Positions 46,068-54,474 of a DNA stretch of 64,000 nucleotides are shown here, in pieces. The notes under the pieces are model-generated. The model did no database searches. It was given only the letters and a program-made list of their open reading frames with translations, and was not told the origin of the DNA. This DNA comes from Nonomuraea indica (GTDB lineage Bacteria; Actinomycetota; Actinomycetes; Streptosporangiales; Streptosporangiaceae): assembly GCF_002850745.1 (NCBI RefSeq), contig NZ_KZ559473.1, positions 124,001 to 188,000 on the forward strand, given 5' to 3'. Positions within the stretch are counted from its first letter, which is position 1. Every line of letters starts with the position of its first letter. The position numbers and the translations under genes were made by a program.

Positions 46068-46103
46068 GAGGGCGCCGCACGTCTGTGCGGCGCCCTCTTT
46101 TTT
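46068..46103 (+). terminator. Intrinsic terminator of etfBA
   Basis: A perfect 13-bp stem (GAGGGCGCCGCAC at 46068-46080 with its complement at 46085-46097) around a GTCT loop is followed by six T residues (46098-46103). This is a classic rho-independent terminator 18 bp after the etfA stop. Confidence 0.95.
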
Positions 46104-46147
46104 GCATCTACGGCTTCCACCTGTAATATTCAACTTACAGGTGGAAG
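46102..46147 (+). promoter_or_regulatory. Promoter with 13-bp-arm operator over the regulator start codon
   Basis: A perfect inverted repeat, CTTCCACCTGTAA (46114-46126) and TTACAGGTGGAAG (46135-46147), is separated by 8 bp. A -10-like TAATAT (46124-46129) lies inside it, and a -35-like TTGCAT (46102-46107) starts in the T-run of the etf terminator. The right arm covers the GTG start at 46141 of the ArsR-like gene, so binding there would block its own promoter: autoregulation is likely. Confidence 0.75.
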
Positions 46148-46479
46148 ACGGATGTGAGGATGAGGTCCTGACCAGCGAAGAGTTGCTCGCCGTGCTCGCC
46201 GCGATCGGTCACCCGATCCGGCTGCGGGTCATCGCCGAGCTGGCCGCGGGCCAGGTGCACGTCAGCGAGCTGGCTCGGCGGCTCGGCGTGTCGCGCCCGC
46301 TGCTCTACATGCATCTCGAACGGCTGGAGAAGGCGGAGCTGGTCCACGGCCGGCTTGAGCTGTCGCCCGACGGCAAAGCACTGAAGTACTTCGAGCTGGC
46401 GCCGTTCCACCTCACCCTGACCCCCGACACCGTCCTCGCGGCCCTCCGCGCGGACCAGCAGGAGACCCGTCATGACTGA
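46141..46479 (+). CDS. ArsR-like winged helix transcriptional regulator
   Basis: 112 residues starting at a GTG that lies within its probable operator. The winged helix is clear: LLAVLAAIGHPIRLRVIAEL, the recognition helix HVSELARRLGVSRPLLYMHL, and the wing HGRLELSPDGKALKYFEL. There is no obvious metal-binding Cys set. Its stop overlaps the next gene by 8 bp, so it likely controls that small membrane protein and perhaps the serine hydrolase gene downstream. Translation appears leaderless or nearly so. Confidence 0.88.
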   Translation: MEDGCEDEVLTSEELLAVLAAIGHPIRLRVIAELAAGQVHVSELARRLGVSRPLLYMHLERLEKAELVHGRLELSPDGKALKYFELAPFHLTLTPDTVLAALRADQQETRHD

Positions 46480-46720
46480 CATCAAGTCGATCGTGCTCCC
46501 GATCGTGATCATCCTGATCATGGCGGGAGGCATCGCGGCCTGCGTGGCCCTGTACTTCCGGTTCGAGCGGCGGCGCGCCGAAGCTCTGGCCGCGGAGCTG
46601 GCCGGATACCGCGAGCTGGCCGAGCGGGCCGCCCAGCGGCAGGAGGAGGCCCACGCCCGCATCGCCGACCTGGCCGAACGCGTCGCGGCGGTGGAACGAC
46701 TGCTGCGCAGCGTCGGCTGA
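46472..46720 (+). CDS. Small one-helix membrane protein with coiled coil
   Basis: 82 residues. A single membrane helix (~7-30, SIVLPIVIILIMAGGIAACV) is followed by a basic flank (RFERRRAEA) and a long charged helix with heptads to the end (LAERVAAVERLLRSV). The basic flank suggests the coil is cytoplasmic. It overlaps the ArsR-like gene by 8 bp, so the two are co-translated. I do not recognise a family; size and layout recall small membrane stress proteins such as PspB, without sequence proof. Confidence 0.82.
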   Translation: MTDIKSIVLPIVIILIMAGGIAACVALYFRFERRRAEALAAELAGYRELAERAAQRQEEAHARIADLAERVAAVERLLRSVG

Positions 46721-46843
46721 CGAAGAAGAAAGAGCCCCGGGAGCGAGCGGCAACTCGCCCCCGGAGCGACGGAAACCGCACGTCCACGCCTCGACGGCGT
46801 GCCTTCTACGCGTACGTGCCTCCAAGGGAAAGGAGAGCAGCTC

Positions 46844-48784
46844 ATGCTGCTCGCACGCAAATCGTCCGGCCGGCGCGCGCTCGCCGGCCTGCTCGCCGCG
46901 CTGGCGCTGTGGCCGCCCGCCTCGGCGGCATCGGCGGCCACCGTCACCCCCACCCTCACCGCGACCGCCCCTGCTCCCGAGCCTGTCACGGCGGAGGCGG
47001 CGCGGGCGTTCCTCGACGAGCACGTGACCGCCCAGCTGGCCGAGCTCCGCATCCCCGGCGCCGCGGCCGCGGTGGTCACCGACGACGGCCACGTGGTCGC
47101 CCGGGGATACGGGGTGGCCGACGTGAAGTCGGGCCGGCCCGTCAGCGCCGAGCGGACCGTGTTCGCCCCCGCGTCCGTCGTCAAGCTGGTCACCGCCACC
47201 GCGGTGATGCAGCTCGTCGAGCGCGGCAGGATCGACCTCGACGCCGACGTCAACGACTACCTCACCGACTTCAAGGTGGCCGACGCCTATCCCGGCCGGC
47301 CGGTCACCACCGCCCACCTGCTCACCCACACGGCCGGCTTCGCCGCCGGCGACTACGGCACCGGGGCGGCGAGCCCCGAGCAGGCGCTCCCGCTGGGCGA
47401 GTACCTCGCCGGCCACCAGCCCCGGCGCATCCGCCCGCCCGGCACGCGGGCGGTGTACTCCAACTACGGCATGGGGCTCGCCGGGCACCTCGTGGAACTG
47501 CGCTCCGGGATGCCCTTCCACCGCTACGTGGCCGAGCACGTCTTCCGGCCGCTGGGGATGTCGCACAGCTCCGTGGCCCAGCCGGAGCCGCGGCACATCG
47601 CCGCCGCGCTCGCGCCGGGACACCGCCTGGCGGGCGACCGCCAGGTCCCGGTCACGGGCGCGCTGTACGGGCACATGCCACCGCACGGCGCGGGCTTCCG
47701 GTCCACCGCGACCGACATGGCCGCGTTCATGCGGGCCCACCTGACCGGCGGCGGCCCGATCCTGCGGCCGGAGAGCGTCCGGCTGATGCAGGGCCGGCGG
47801 TTCGGCAACGCCGAGGGCACCCCCGGCATGGGGTACGGCTTCCAGGAGTACAGCCGCAACGGCCGGCGTCTGGTGGTGCACCGGGGCAACATCCCCGGCT
47901 ACTTCGCGATCCTGGCACTGGTGCCGGACCGGGGCATCGGGATCTACGCCTCCTACAACGGCAGCGGCGTCGGCGGCCCCGAATCCGTCTGGAAGCTCGT
48001 CAACGCCTTCGCCGACCGCTTCGCCCCCGCCGCACCGCCCGCCGCCACGCCGTCCGGGCCGCTGCCCGATCCGGCCAGGTATGCCGGGAACTACCGTCCG
48101 GCCCAGGCGGCCGACACCGACGACCTCGGCCGGCTCGCCGGGCTCACCGGAGCCGTCACCGTGTCGGCCGGCGGTGGCGGAACCCTCACCACCACGGGAG
48201 CGGTCACGCACGGGACCCCCGAGACGCGGCACTGGACGCAGGTCTCGCCCGGCCTGTTCCAGGAGAAGGGCGGCTACCGCCGGCTCTCCTTCGGCGAAGA
48301 CGGGCTGCTCGCCGGCGAGAACCCGATCGGCCCGCTGGAACGGCTCTCCTGGCACCAGTCACCGCCCGTGCAGCTCGGCCTGCTCGGCGGCGCCCTCGCC
48401 GTGCTGCTGCTGTCCGCGCTGGGCTGGCCGGTGGCGTCCGCGGTCAGGCGCGTACGCGGCCGGACCGTGAAGGCACCCCGGCTCGCCGCGCTTCCCGGCT
48501 GGGCCACGGCGGTGCTCGCCGTGGCGTCCGCGGGCACCGTCGTCGCGACGTTCGCCGACCAGAGCAACCTGACGGCGTTCTTCCTCGGAGGCTCGCCCCT
48601 CCTGACGGCCGTTCACACGCTGCCCGTGCTGGCCGCCGTGACGACCTGCGCGACCCTGGCCGCCACCGCGCTGGCCTGGCGCCGGCGGTGGTGGAGCCTG
48701 GCCGGGCGGGTCCACCACACGGGTGTCGCCCTCGCCGCGGTGGCCTACCTGGCCGTGGCGGCCTCGTACAACCTGCTCGGCTGA
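46844..48784 (+). CDS. Beta-lactamase-fold serine hydrolase with C-terminal membrane domain
   Basis: 646 residues. A signal peptide (~1-27) leads to a class C-like serine hydrolase domain (~45-390) with SxxK (SVVK in FAPASVVKLVTA), YxN (VYSNYG) and the HxG motif (VVHRGNIPG). A beta-rich segment follows, then about four hydrophobic helices from ~505 to the end. The catalytic domain should face outside. Family members act on peptides, esters or peptidoglycan; the substrate is unknown. ATG 46844 follows AAAGGAGAG. It lies 123 bp after the small membrane protein gene. Confidence 0.92.
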   Translation: MLLARKSSGRRALAGLLAALALWPPASAASAATVTPTLTATAPAPEPVTAEAARAFLDEHVTAQLAELRIPGAAAAVVTDDGHVVARGYGVADVKSGRPVSAERTVFAPASVVKLVTATAVMQLVERGRIDLDADVNDYLTDFKVADAYPGRPVTTAHLLTHTAGFAAGDYGTGAASPEQALPLGEYLAGHQPRRIRPPGTRAVYSNYGMGLAGHLVELRSGMPFHRYVAEHVFRPLGMSHSSVAQPEPRHIAAALAPGHRLAGDRQVPVTGALYGHMPPHGAGFRSTATDMAAFMRAHLTGGGPILRPESVRLMQGRRFGNAEGTPGMGYGFQEYSRNGRRLVVHRGNIPGYFAILALVPDRGIGIYASYNGSGVGGPESVWKLVNAFADRFAPAAPPAATPSGPLPDPARYAGNYRPAQAADTDDLGRLAGLTGAVTVSAGGGGTLTTTGAVTHGTPETRHWTQVSPGLFQEKGGYRRLSFGEDGLLAGENPIGPLERLSWHQSPPVQLGLLGGALAVLLLSALGWPVASAVRRVRGRTVKAPRLAALPGWATAVLAVASAGTVVATFADQSNLTAFFLGGSPLLTAVHTLPVLAAVTTCATLAATALAWRRRWWSLAGRVHHTGVALAAVAYLAVAASYNLLG

Positions 48785-48797
48785 CGGCTCCGGGAAA

Positions 48798-49403
48798 TCA
48801 GAGCCAGCCCATGTCGCGGGCGCGGCGGACGGCGGTGTGGCGGTTCTCGACCGCGAGCTTCGTCACCGCCGACGACAGGTAGTTGCGCACCGTGCCCTCC
48901 GACAGGCGCAGCTCGCGGGCGATGCGCGAGACCGGCGCGCCCGACGCGGCCGCGCGGAGGGTGTCGAGCTCGCGCGGCGTCAGCGGGCACTCCCGCATGG
49001 ACAGGGCGTCAGCCGCCAGCTCCGGGTCGATGTAGCGGCCGCCTCCGTGGATCTGCCTGATCACCTGGGCGAGGGTGGCCGCCGGGTTGTCCTTGCCGAC
49101 GAAGCCGCGCACGCCCGCCGCCATCGCCCGGCGCAGGTAGCCGGGCCGGCCGTACCCGGTCACGATCACCACCCGGCAGCTCGGCACGGTCTCCGCGATC
49201 CGTTCGGCGGCGGCCAGCCCGTCGAGACCGGGCATGTCGATGTCCAGCATGGCCACGTCCGGCCGCAGCTCGACGGCGAGGCGGACGGCCTCGTCGCCGC
49301 GGCCGGTCTCGGCCACGACCTCGATGCCCGGCTCGGTGCCGAGCAGCGCGGCGAACGCGCCGCGCACCAGGTGGTGGTCCTCCGCGAGCAGCAGCCTGAT
49401 CAC
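48798..49403 (-). CDS. Two-component response regulator, NarL/LuxR type
   Basis: 201 residues: receiver domain (~1-120) with phospho-acceptor Asp54 (DVAMLDIDMPGLDG) and a LuxR-type helix-turn-helix (~135-200; LTPRELDTLRAAASG; ISRIARELRLSEGTVRNYLS). GTG 49403 overlaps the kinase stop by 4 bp. Last gene of the operon ATPase-permease-kinase-regulator; it probably controls the exporter genes. Confidence 0.95.
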   Translation of the reverse strand: MIRLLLAEDHHLVRGAFAALLGTEPGIEVVAETGRGDEAVRLAVELRPDVAMLDIDMPGLDGLAAAERIAETVPSCRVVIVTGYGRPGYLRRAMAAGVRGFVGKDNPAATLAQVIRQIHGGGRYIDPELAADALSMRECPLTPRELDTLRAAASGAPVSRIARELRLSEGTVRNYLSSAVTKLAVENRHTAVRRARDMGWL

Positions 49404-50551
49404 GCGGCCGCCCCGGCCAGCGGCACGGCGGCGCTGAGGCGGAACGTGCCGCCGCCCGCCTCGGTGGTCAGCGAGCCGCCCGCCTCCGACATCCGTTCGG
49501 CCAGACCGGTCAGCCCGTTGCCGCGCACCACCTTGGCGCCGCCGGGCCCGCCGTCGTTGACCATCTCCAGGATCACGCGGTCCTCCTCGATGTACACGCT
49601 GACCTCGCACCAGCTCGCGGTGCTGTGGCGCAGGACGTTCGTGACGGCCTCGCGGGCGACCCAGCCGAGCGGCACGTGCACGTGGCCGGGCAGGTCCTCG
49701 GGCAGCGCGGGCCGGTCGCAGCGGATGCCGGCCGCGCCCAGCACGGCGGCGACGCCGTCCAGCTCCGTGTCGAGCGACATCGCGCGGTAACCGCGGACGA
49801 CCTCGCGCACCTCGTGGACGGCCGTGCGGGAGATCCGCTGGATCTCGGCCAGCTCGGCGCGCGCCGCGTCGGGAGTCGTACGGACCAGCCGCTCACCCAG
49901 CTCGGCCCGCAACGCGATGGCGTGCAGCGTGTGGCCGAGGGTGTCGTGCAGGTCGCGGGCGAAACGCAGCCGTTCCTCGTCCACGGCGCGCCGGGCCAGC
50001 TCGGCCCGGGCCTCCCGCAGGTCGTCCACCACGTGGCACAGCCAGGCCACGCCGTACGTCGTCGGAGCCATGAAGGGCATCGCGACGGCGCCGACCAGCA
50101 GGGCGAGCGGCAGCGGCATCCCGGAGGCGAGCATCACCAGCGTCGCGGCGACGGCCGCCGCGAGCGTGACGGCCCAGGTGACGGCGGCGCGGGCGAAGAC
50201 GACCGAGGCCGCCGAGATGAAGGCCATCGGCAGGCCGAACCAGCTCGCCCCGGCGAACAGCGGGACGCCGTAGGAGATGACGGCCACCACGGCCAGGTCC
50301 AGATGGTGCCGCCAGGTCAGCCGGCGCAGGAACGCCGCCCACAGGACCCGCGCGTAGCAGACGGTCAGGAGGATGCCGAAGGACCCGGCCACCACCGTGA
50401 CGGTCCACCCCGACCCCGTCTCCATCGCCACGCCGACGGCGGGCATGGCGAGCACCCCCGCCATGGACCCGGCGAACAGGGCCACCGCCACCCCGGCGAT
50501 GACCCTGGTGCTGACCACGCGCGCCTTCATCGGCCCCCAGGTTACGGTCAT
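49400..50551 (-). CDS. Sensor histidine kinase, HisKA_3 type
   Basis: 383 residues with about five or six hydrophobic helices (~10-165), then the dimerisation and phospho-acceptor helix ERLRFARDLHDTLGHTLHAI and a HATPase domain ending in MVNDGGPGGAKVVRGNGLTGLAER. It should sense a membrane or small-molecule signal and phosphorylate the regulator encoded downstream. Its ATG overlaps the permease stop as ATGA; an ATG seven codons on is an alternative. Confidence 0.94.
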   Translation of the reverse strand: MTVTWGPMKARVVSTRVIAGVAVALFAGSMAGVLAMPAVGVAMETGSGWTVTVVAGSFGILLTVCYARVLWAAFLRRLTWRHHLDLAVVAVISYGVPLFAGASWFGLPMAFISAASVVFARAAVTWAVTLAAAVAATLVMLASGMPLPLALLVGAVAMPFMAPTTYGVAWLCHVVDDLREARAELARRAVDEERLRFARDLHDTLGHTLHAIALRAELGERLVRTTPDAARAELAEIQRISRTAVHEVREVVRGYRAMSLDTELDGVAAVLGAAGIRCDRPALPEDLPGHVHVPLGWVAREAVTNVLRHSTASWCEVSVYIEEDRVILEMVNDGGPGGAKVVRGNGLTGLAERMSEAGGSLTTEAGGGTFRLSAAVPLAGAAA

Positions 50552-51360
50552 GCCCGGCGCGGGTCCCATCGGAAGTAGCGGCGGGTGCACCACAGGCTCA
50601 CGCCGATCCACAGCAGGGCGACGCCGAGGCCCGCGGCCGACGACTGGAACGCCTCCAGGAACCCCACCTCCGGGGCGCCGTCCCGGCCGAAGTCGCGGCC
50701 GAGGAAGGCGGTGCGCATCATGGTCACGACGGGGGTCAGCGGCAGCCGTTCGGCCACGCGCTGCCCCCACTCGGGCAGCTCCGACAGCGGCAGCATCATG
50801 CCCGAGCCGAACATGCAGACCAGCAGCACCGGCAGCGCCACGAGCTGCGCCACCTCGTAGTTCGGGATCAGCCCGGACGTGCCGATCGCCAGCGCGGCGA
50901 ACACCGCCGCCCCCAGCACGAAGGCCAGCAGCATGAGGGGGATGTTGCGCGGCACCGGCGCCCCCACCACCGCGATCACGTAGGCCAGGATCACCCCGCC
51001 CTGCACCGCTCCGACGAGCGTCGCGTGCAGGATGTCACCCGCGAAGATGGCGCTGGTGGGCAGCGCGCTGCCGCGCAGCCGCTTGTACACGCGCTCCTCC
51101 CGCCGCACCACGATGCCCGTGGTGATCGTCATGTACGAGAACGGGAAGACCACCGCGATGGCGCCCACGGCGGCGAACACCGTCATCGGCACCCCGCTCA
51201 CCGTGGCGCCGCCCTGCGCGTCGCCGCTCGTGTACGCGAACGCCATGAACAGCGGCAGCAGCAGCACGCTGAAGGCCAGCCCGCGCTGGCGCAGCAGCAC
51301 CGTCTGGTTGAGGCGTGCCTGTGCCCACACCATCGACGCCCAGCTCGCGAACCCGTTCAT
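50548..51360 (-). CDS. ABC-2 type transporter permease
   Basis: 270 residues with six hydrophobic helices in the ABC-2 pattern and the usual cytoplasmic coupling segment (VVRREERVYKRLRGSALP). The middle QLVALPVLLVCMFGSGMMLP is typical of drug/antibiotic export permeases. It pairs with the ATPase encoded just upstream, whose stop overlaps its ATG (ATGA). Exported compound unknown. Confidence 0.94.
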   Translation of the reverse strand: MNGFASWASMVWAQARLNQTVLLRQRGLAFSVLLLPLFMAFAYTSGDAQGGATVSGVPMTVFAAVGAIAVVFPFSYMTITTGIVVRREERVYKRLRGSALPTSAIFAGDILHATLVGAVQGGVILAYVIAVVGAPVPRNIPLMLLAFVLGAAVFAALAIGTSGLIPNYEVAQLVALPVLLVCMFGSGMMLPLSELPEWGQRVAERLPLTPVVTMMRTAFLGRDFGRDGAPEVGFLEAFQSSAAGLGVALLWIGVSLWCTRRYFRWDPRRA

Positions 51361-52277
51361 GCCGCCACCTTCTCCGTCTCCGCGACCTCCAGGAAGATCT
51401 CCTCCAGCGACGGCCTGCGCACCTCCAGGCCGGCCAGCTCCAGCCCGCGCTGGTGCGCCCAGGTGAGCAGCACCCGCAGGTCCTCCTGCGGCCGGTCCGT
51501 CTCGACCGTGTACGCCTCGCCGTCCGCCCGGACCGAACGTCGCGTCGGCCCGGAGGCGTAGGGCAGCTCGCCCGGCCGCACGCCCGGCAGCCGGAACGCG
51601 ATGCGGGTGCCCCGGCCGGCGAGGACGGCACCGAGCGTGCCCTCCGTGACGATCCGCCCGGCGTGCATGATGGCCAGGCGCCGCGCGAGCTGCTCGGCCT
51701 CGTCGAGGTAGTGGGTGGTGAGCAGGACGGTGACGCCTTCGGCCACCATCTCGCGCACCAGGGCCCACACGTTGCGGCGCGCCTCCGGGTCCAGGCCGGT
51801 GGTCGGCTCGTCGAGGAAGAGCACCTCGGGCCGGCCGAGGACGGCCAGGGCCAGGTCCAGGCGCCGCTTCTCGCCGCCGGACAGCTGTCCGACGCGGACC
51901 TGCTCGCGGTGCGTCAGCCCGACCCGGTCGAGCACGGCGCGGCGGTCCATGGCCCCCGGGGTCCAGCGGCGCCAGGCGTCCACGGTCTCGGCGACGGTCA
52001 GGTCCTTGTAGAAGCCGGCCTCCTGCAGGACGAGGCCCATCCGCCGGCGGACCGCGGCCCGCTCGGCCAGCGGGTCGTGGCCGAGCACGCGCACCTGTCC
52101 CTTGGTCGGCGCGCGGAAGCCCTCCAGCACGTCGAGCGTGGTGGTCTTGCCCGCGCCGTTCGTGCCGAGCAGGGCGTACAACTCGCCGCGGGCGACCTCG
52201 AAGCTGACGCCGCGGACCGCCTCGAAGTCCTCGTAGCGCTGGTGCAGGTCCCGCACCTCGATCGCTGTCGTGTTCAC
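51357..52277 (-). CDS. ABC transporter ATP-binding protein, drug-export type
   Basis: 306 residues with Walker A GTNGAGKTTTLDVLEG, Q-loop LVLQEAGFY, signature LSGGEKRRLDLA, Walker B EVLFLDEPTTGLDP and the switch His (LLTTHYLDEAEQ). It belongs to the DrrA/CcmA group that drives ABC-2 permeases. GTG 52277 begins at the domain and is the start of a four-gene operon in which every junction overlaps by 4 bp. Confidence 0.95.
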   Translation of the reverse strand: MNTTAIEVRDLHQRYEDFEAVRGVSFEVARGELYALLGTNGAGKTTTLDVLEGFRAPTKGQVRVLGHDPLAERAAVRRRMGLVLQEAGFYKDLTVAETVDAWRRWTPGAMDRRAVLDRVGLTHREQVRVGQLSGGEKRRLDLALAVLGRPEVLFLDEPTTGLDPEARRNVWALVREMVAEGVTVLLTTHYLDEAEQLARRLAIMHAGRIVTEGTLGAVLAGRGTRIAFRLPGVRPGELPYASGPTRRSVRADGEAYTVETDRPQEDLRVLLTWAHQRGLELAGLEVRRPSLEEIFLEVAETEKVAA

Positions 52278-52398
52278 GCCCCTCACTGTGCCGGTGCGCG
52301 CCCCGTGCCCGGCAGTCGCGGATCTCAGCAACCGGCCGGGACGTGCGCGGAGCCGAGCCGTGACATTTGTCAGGGTCCGGCCGCCCGTCCGGCCGCCG

Positions 52399-53595
52399 TC
52401 AGGCGGCCGCGTGGGCGGGCTCGCGCTCGGCGGGCGGCAGGACGGTGATCCGGGCGGGCTCCTCGCGCGGCAGGAACCGGGCCGCCACGGCGATCAGCAG
52501 CCCCAGCACGACGGCGATGCCGAGCGCGGCGCGCAGCGACGTGGCGTCCGACAGGTAGCCGATCACCACGGGGCCCAGCAGCAGACCGGCGTAGCCCATG
52601 GCGCCCGCCTGGGCGATGGCCGGGCCGGGGTTGTCGGTGGCGGTGCCGGCGAGCGACAGCGTCATCGGCGAGATCGTCGCCACGCCGAGCCCGACGAAGA
52701 ACATCGCGGACAGCGCCACCAGCGGTGCCGGAGCCGCCAGCACGACGCCGAAGAACCCGGCCGTGGCCAGCCCGGACACGGTCAGCATGCCGCGCACGCC
52801 GAAGCGGGAACGCAGCCGGTCACCGGAGAGCCTGGCGATCAGCATGCCCGCCTCGAACACCGGGTAGCCGAGTGCCGCGAGCGCCTCGGGAGCGCCCAGG
52901 GAGTCGCGCATGAACAGCCCGTTCCAGTCGGCGACCGTACCCTCGACCATGAACGCGAAGAACATCAGCGCGCCCAGCAGGTAGACGATCGGCGGCATGC
53001 GCCGGCGGGCCGTCGTCCCGCCCCGCGTGGCCGAGGGGGCCTCCGGCAGGTAGGCGCGGCCGATGACGACCATGAGCGGCAGCGAGACGAGGCCGACGAG
53101 GGCGACGTTGGCGGTGAACGACAGGCCGAGGGCGATGGACAGGCTGCCCAGCCCGCCGGCGGCGATGGCGCCGACGCACCAGCCCGCGTGCATGCCGTTC
53201 AGCAGCGGCCGGCCGTAGGCGCGCTCCACCGTGGAGCCCTGGGCGTTCATCGCGATGTCCACCACGCCGAACGCCATGCCGAAGAACGCCGCGGCCGCCA
53301 GCAGCAGCGGCAGGTTGGGCGCGAAGGCCACGCCGACCAGGCCGAGCGCCGTCGCCGGGCCGCCGACGCGCAGCAGGGTCTTGCTGCCCGTACGGGCCAT
53401 GACGCGGCGCATGGACTGCATGGTGACCAGCGCGCCGAGACCCCAGATCAGCAGGATGGTCCCGACGGCGGACTCCGACAGGCCGAGCTTGTCGGTCAGG
53501 GCCGGGATGCGCACGGTCATCGTGCCCACCATCAGGCCGGCCACCACAAAGGTGAGGACCGCGCCGTAGCGGGCGGTCCGCAGGTCCTGCGTCAT
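52399..53595 (-). CDS. MFS transporter
   Basis: 398 residues with about 12 hydrophobic helices. The N-terminal GLMVGTMTVRIPALTDKLGLSE and SAVGTILLIWGLGAL segments recall the YbjJ-like group of MFS proteins; the substrate cannot be told. ATG 53595 follows GAGAGG. A TetR-type gene lies 306 bp upstream on the same strand and may control it. Confidence 0.9.
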   Translation of the reverse strand: MTQDLRTARYGAVLTFVVAGLMVGTMTVRIPALTDKLGLSESAVGTILLIWGLGALVTMQSMRRVMARTGSKTLLRVGGPATALGLVGVAFAPNLPLLLAAAAFFGMAFGVVDIAMNAQGSTVERAYGRPLLNGMHAGWCVGAIAAGGLGSLSIALGLSFTANVALVGLVSLPLMVVIGRAYLPEAPSATRGGTTARRRMPPIVYLLGALMFFAFMVEGTVADWNGLFMRDSLGAPEALAALGYPVFEAGMLIARLSGDRLRSRFGVRGMLTVSGLATAGFFGVVLAAPAPLVALSAMFFVGLGVATISPMTLSLAGTATDNPGPAIAQAGAMGYAGLLLGPVVIGYLSDATSLRAALGIAVVLGLLIAVAARFLPREEPARITVLPPAEREPAHAAA

Positions 53596-53901
53596 CGTTC
53601 GTACCTCTCGCAAGTCTTCAGACAGGGGTGTTCGGTGCGCGCGCCCGCCGGGCGGGCCCCGGGACGGCTGCGCGGCAGCCGGCGGGGCAGGGGGCGGCGG
53701 CCCGCGCGTGGGCGCGGGCTCGGCGGCGGGGGGTAGGGCGCGGGGACGGACGTCCCGATGGTGGAAAGCCCCTCGCGGGGGCGGGGGAACGCGGCGCCGG
53801 CCACCGCGGGCGCTCCCTGGGGGAGGCCGCGGCCGGTCGCCGGAGGCGGGCCTGTCGGCAGGCCGCGCGGTCACGGGCGCGACGTGGGCCCGCCCGCGGC
53901 C
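53596..53901. other. GC-rich region between TetR and MFS genes
   Basis: About 300 bp with no supported gene. It is very GC-rich with several potential hairpins, for example GGCTGC-GCG-GCAGCC near 53665, GGGACG-GA-CGTCCC near 53745 and GCCTG-TC-GGCAGGC-like arms near 53850. These could terminate tetR transcription; no clear MFS promoter is visible. Confidence 0.55.
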
Positions 53902-54420
53902 TTACGGCATGGCCTCCGGTTTCAGCAGCGCCATCAGTCGGGCCTCCAGGGCCACCAGGTCGGCCTCGGTGTTGAGCCCGGCGTCGTGGCTCGCCACGTC
54001 CCACAGGCCCTCACAGGCGAGCCGGACGATCTGGGCCGCCGTGGGGTCGGGCTCGTCGGCCAGCTCCTCGCGGTGCCAGCGCGTCATGGCCTCGCGCAGC
54101 GGGGCCAGCAGATAGAGGTTTCCCGAGGCGCCGGTGACCACGGCCCAGCGTCGCAGCCGGCCCGTGCGGACCGCGGCCAGCGTGGCCTTGAGGTAGCGCT
54201 CGGTGTAGGTCTGGCCCGGCTGGTCGACGAGGAGCTGGTCGAAGTCGGCGATGAGCCGCTCGACCATGCCCTTGATCAGGGATTCCTTGCTGTTGAAATG
54301 GTAGAGAAGGCCGCCCTTGCTCACGCCTGCCCGGTCGGCGACGGCGGAGAGGGTGAGCGCGGCGGAGCCCTGGTCGCAGAGCAGCTCCTCCGCGGCGTCC
54401 AGCAACTCGTCCCTTCTCAT
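53902..54420 (-). CDS. TetR/AcrR family transcriptional regulator
   Basis: 172 residues: an N-terminal TetR helix-turn-helix (DELLDAAEELLCDQGSAALT; VADRAGVSKGGLLYHFNSKE) and a helical ligand-binding domain with a TetR_C-type pattern. ATG 54420 lies 12 bp from a 16-bp palindrome, a probable operator for itself and perhaps the divergent cysteine desulfurase gene. Likely targets are its own gene and the MFS gene downstream. Confidence 0.92.
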   Translation of the reverse strand: MRRDELLDAAEELLCDQGSAALTLSAVADRAGVSKGGLLYHFNSKESLIKGMVERLIADFDQLLVDQPGQTYTERYLKATLAAVRTGRLRRWAVVTGASGNLYLLAPLREAMTRWHREELADEPDPTAAQIVRLACEGLWDVASHDAGLNTEADLVALEARLMALLKPEAMP

Positions 54421-54426
54421 GCCCGC

Positions 54427-54452
54427 CACTATACCGTCCGGACGGTACAGTG
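54427..54452. promoter_or_regulatory. TetR-type palindromic operator
   Basis: The perfect 16-bp palindrome TACCGTCCGGACGGTA (54432-54447) is extended by CACT (54427-54430) and AGTG (54449-54452), giving a 26-bp near-perfect palindrome in the 54-bp gap between divergent tetR and the cysteine desulfurase gene. Its position would cover the tetR promoter and the -35 area of the desulfurase promoter. Confidence 0.8.
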
Positions 54453-54474
54453 GCAAACGAGATACCCTTACCGG

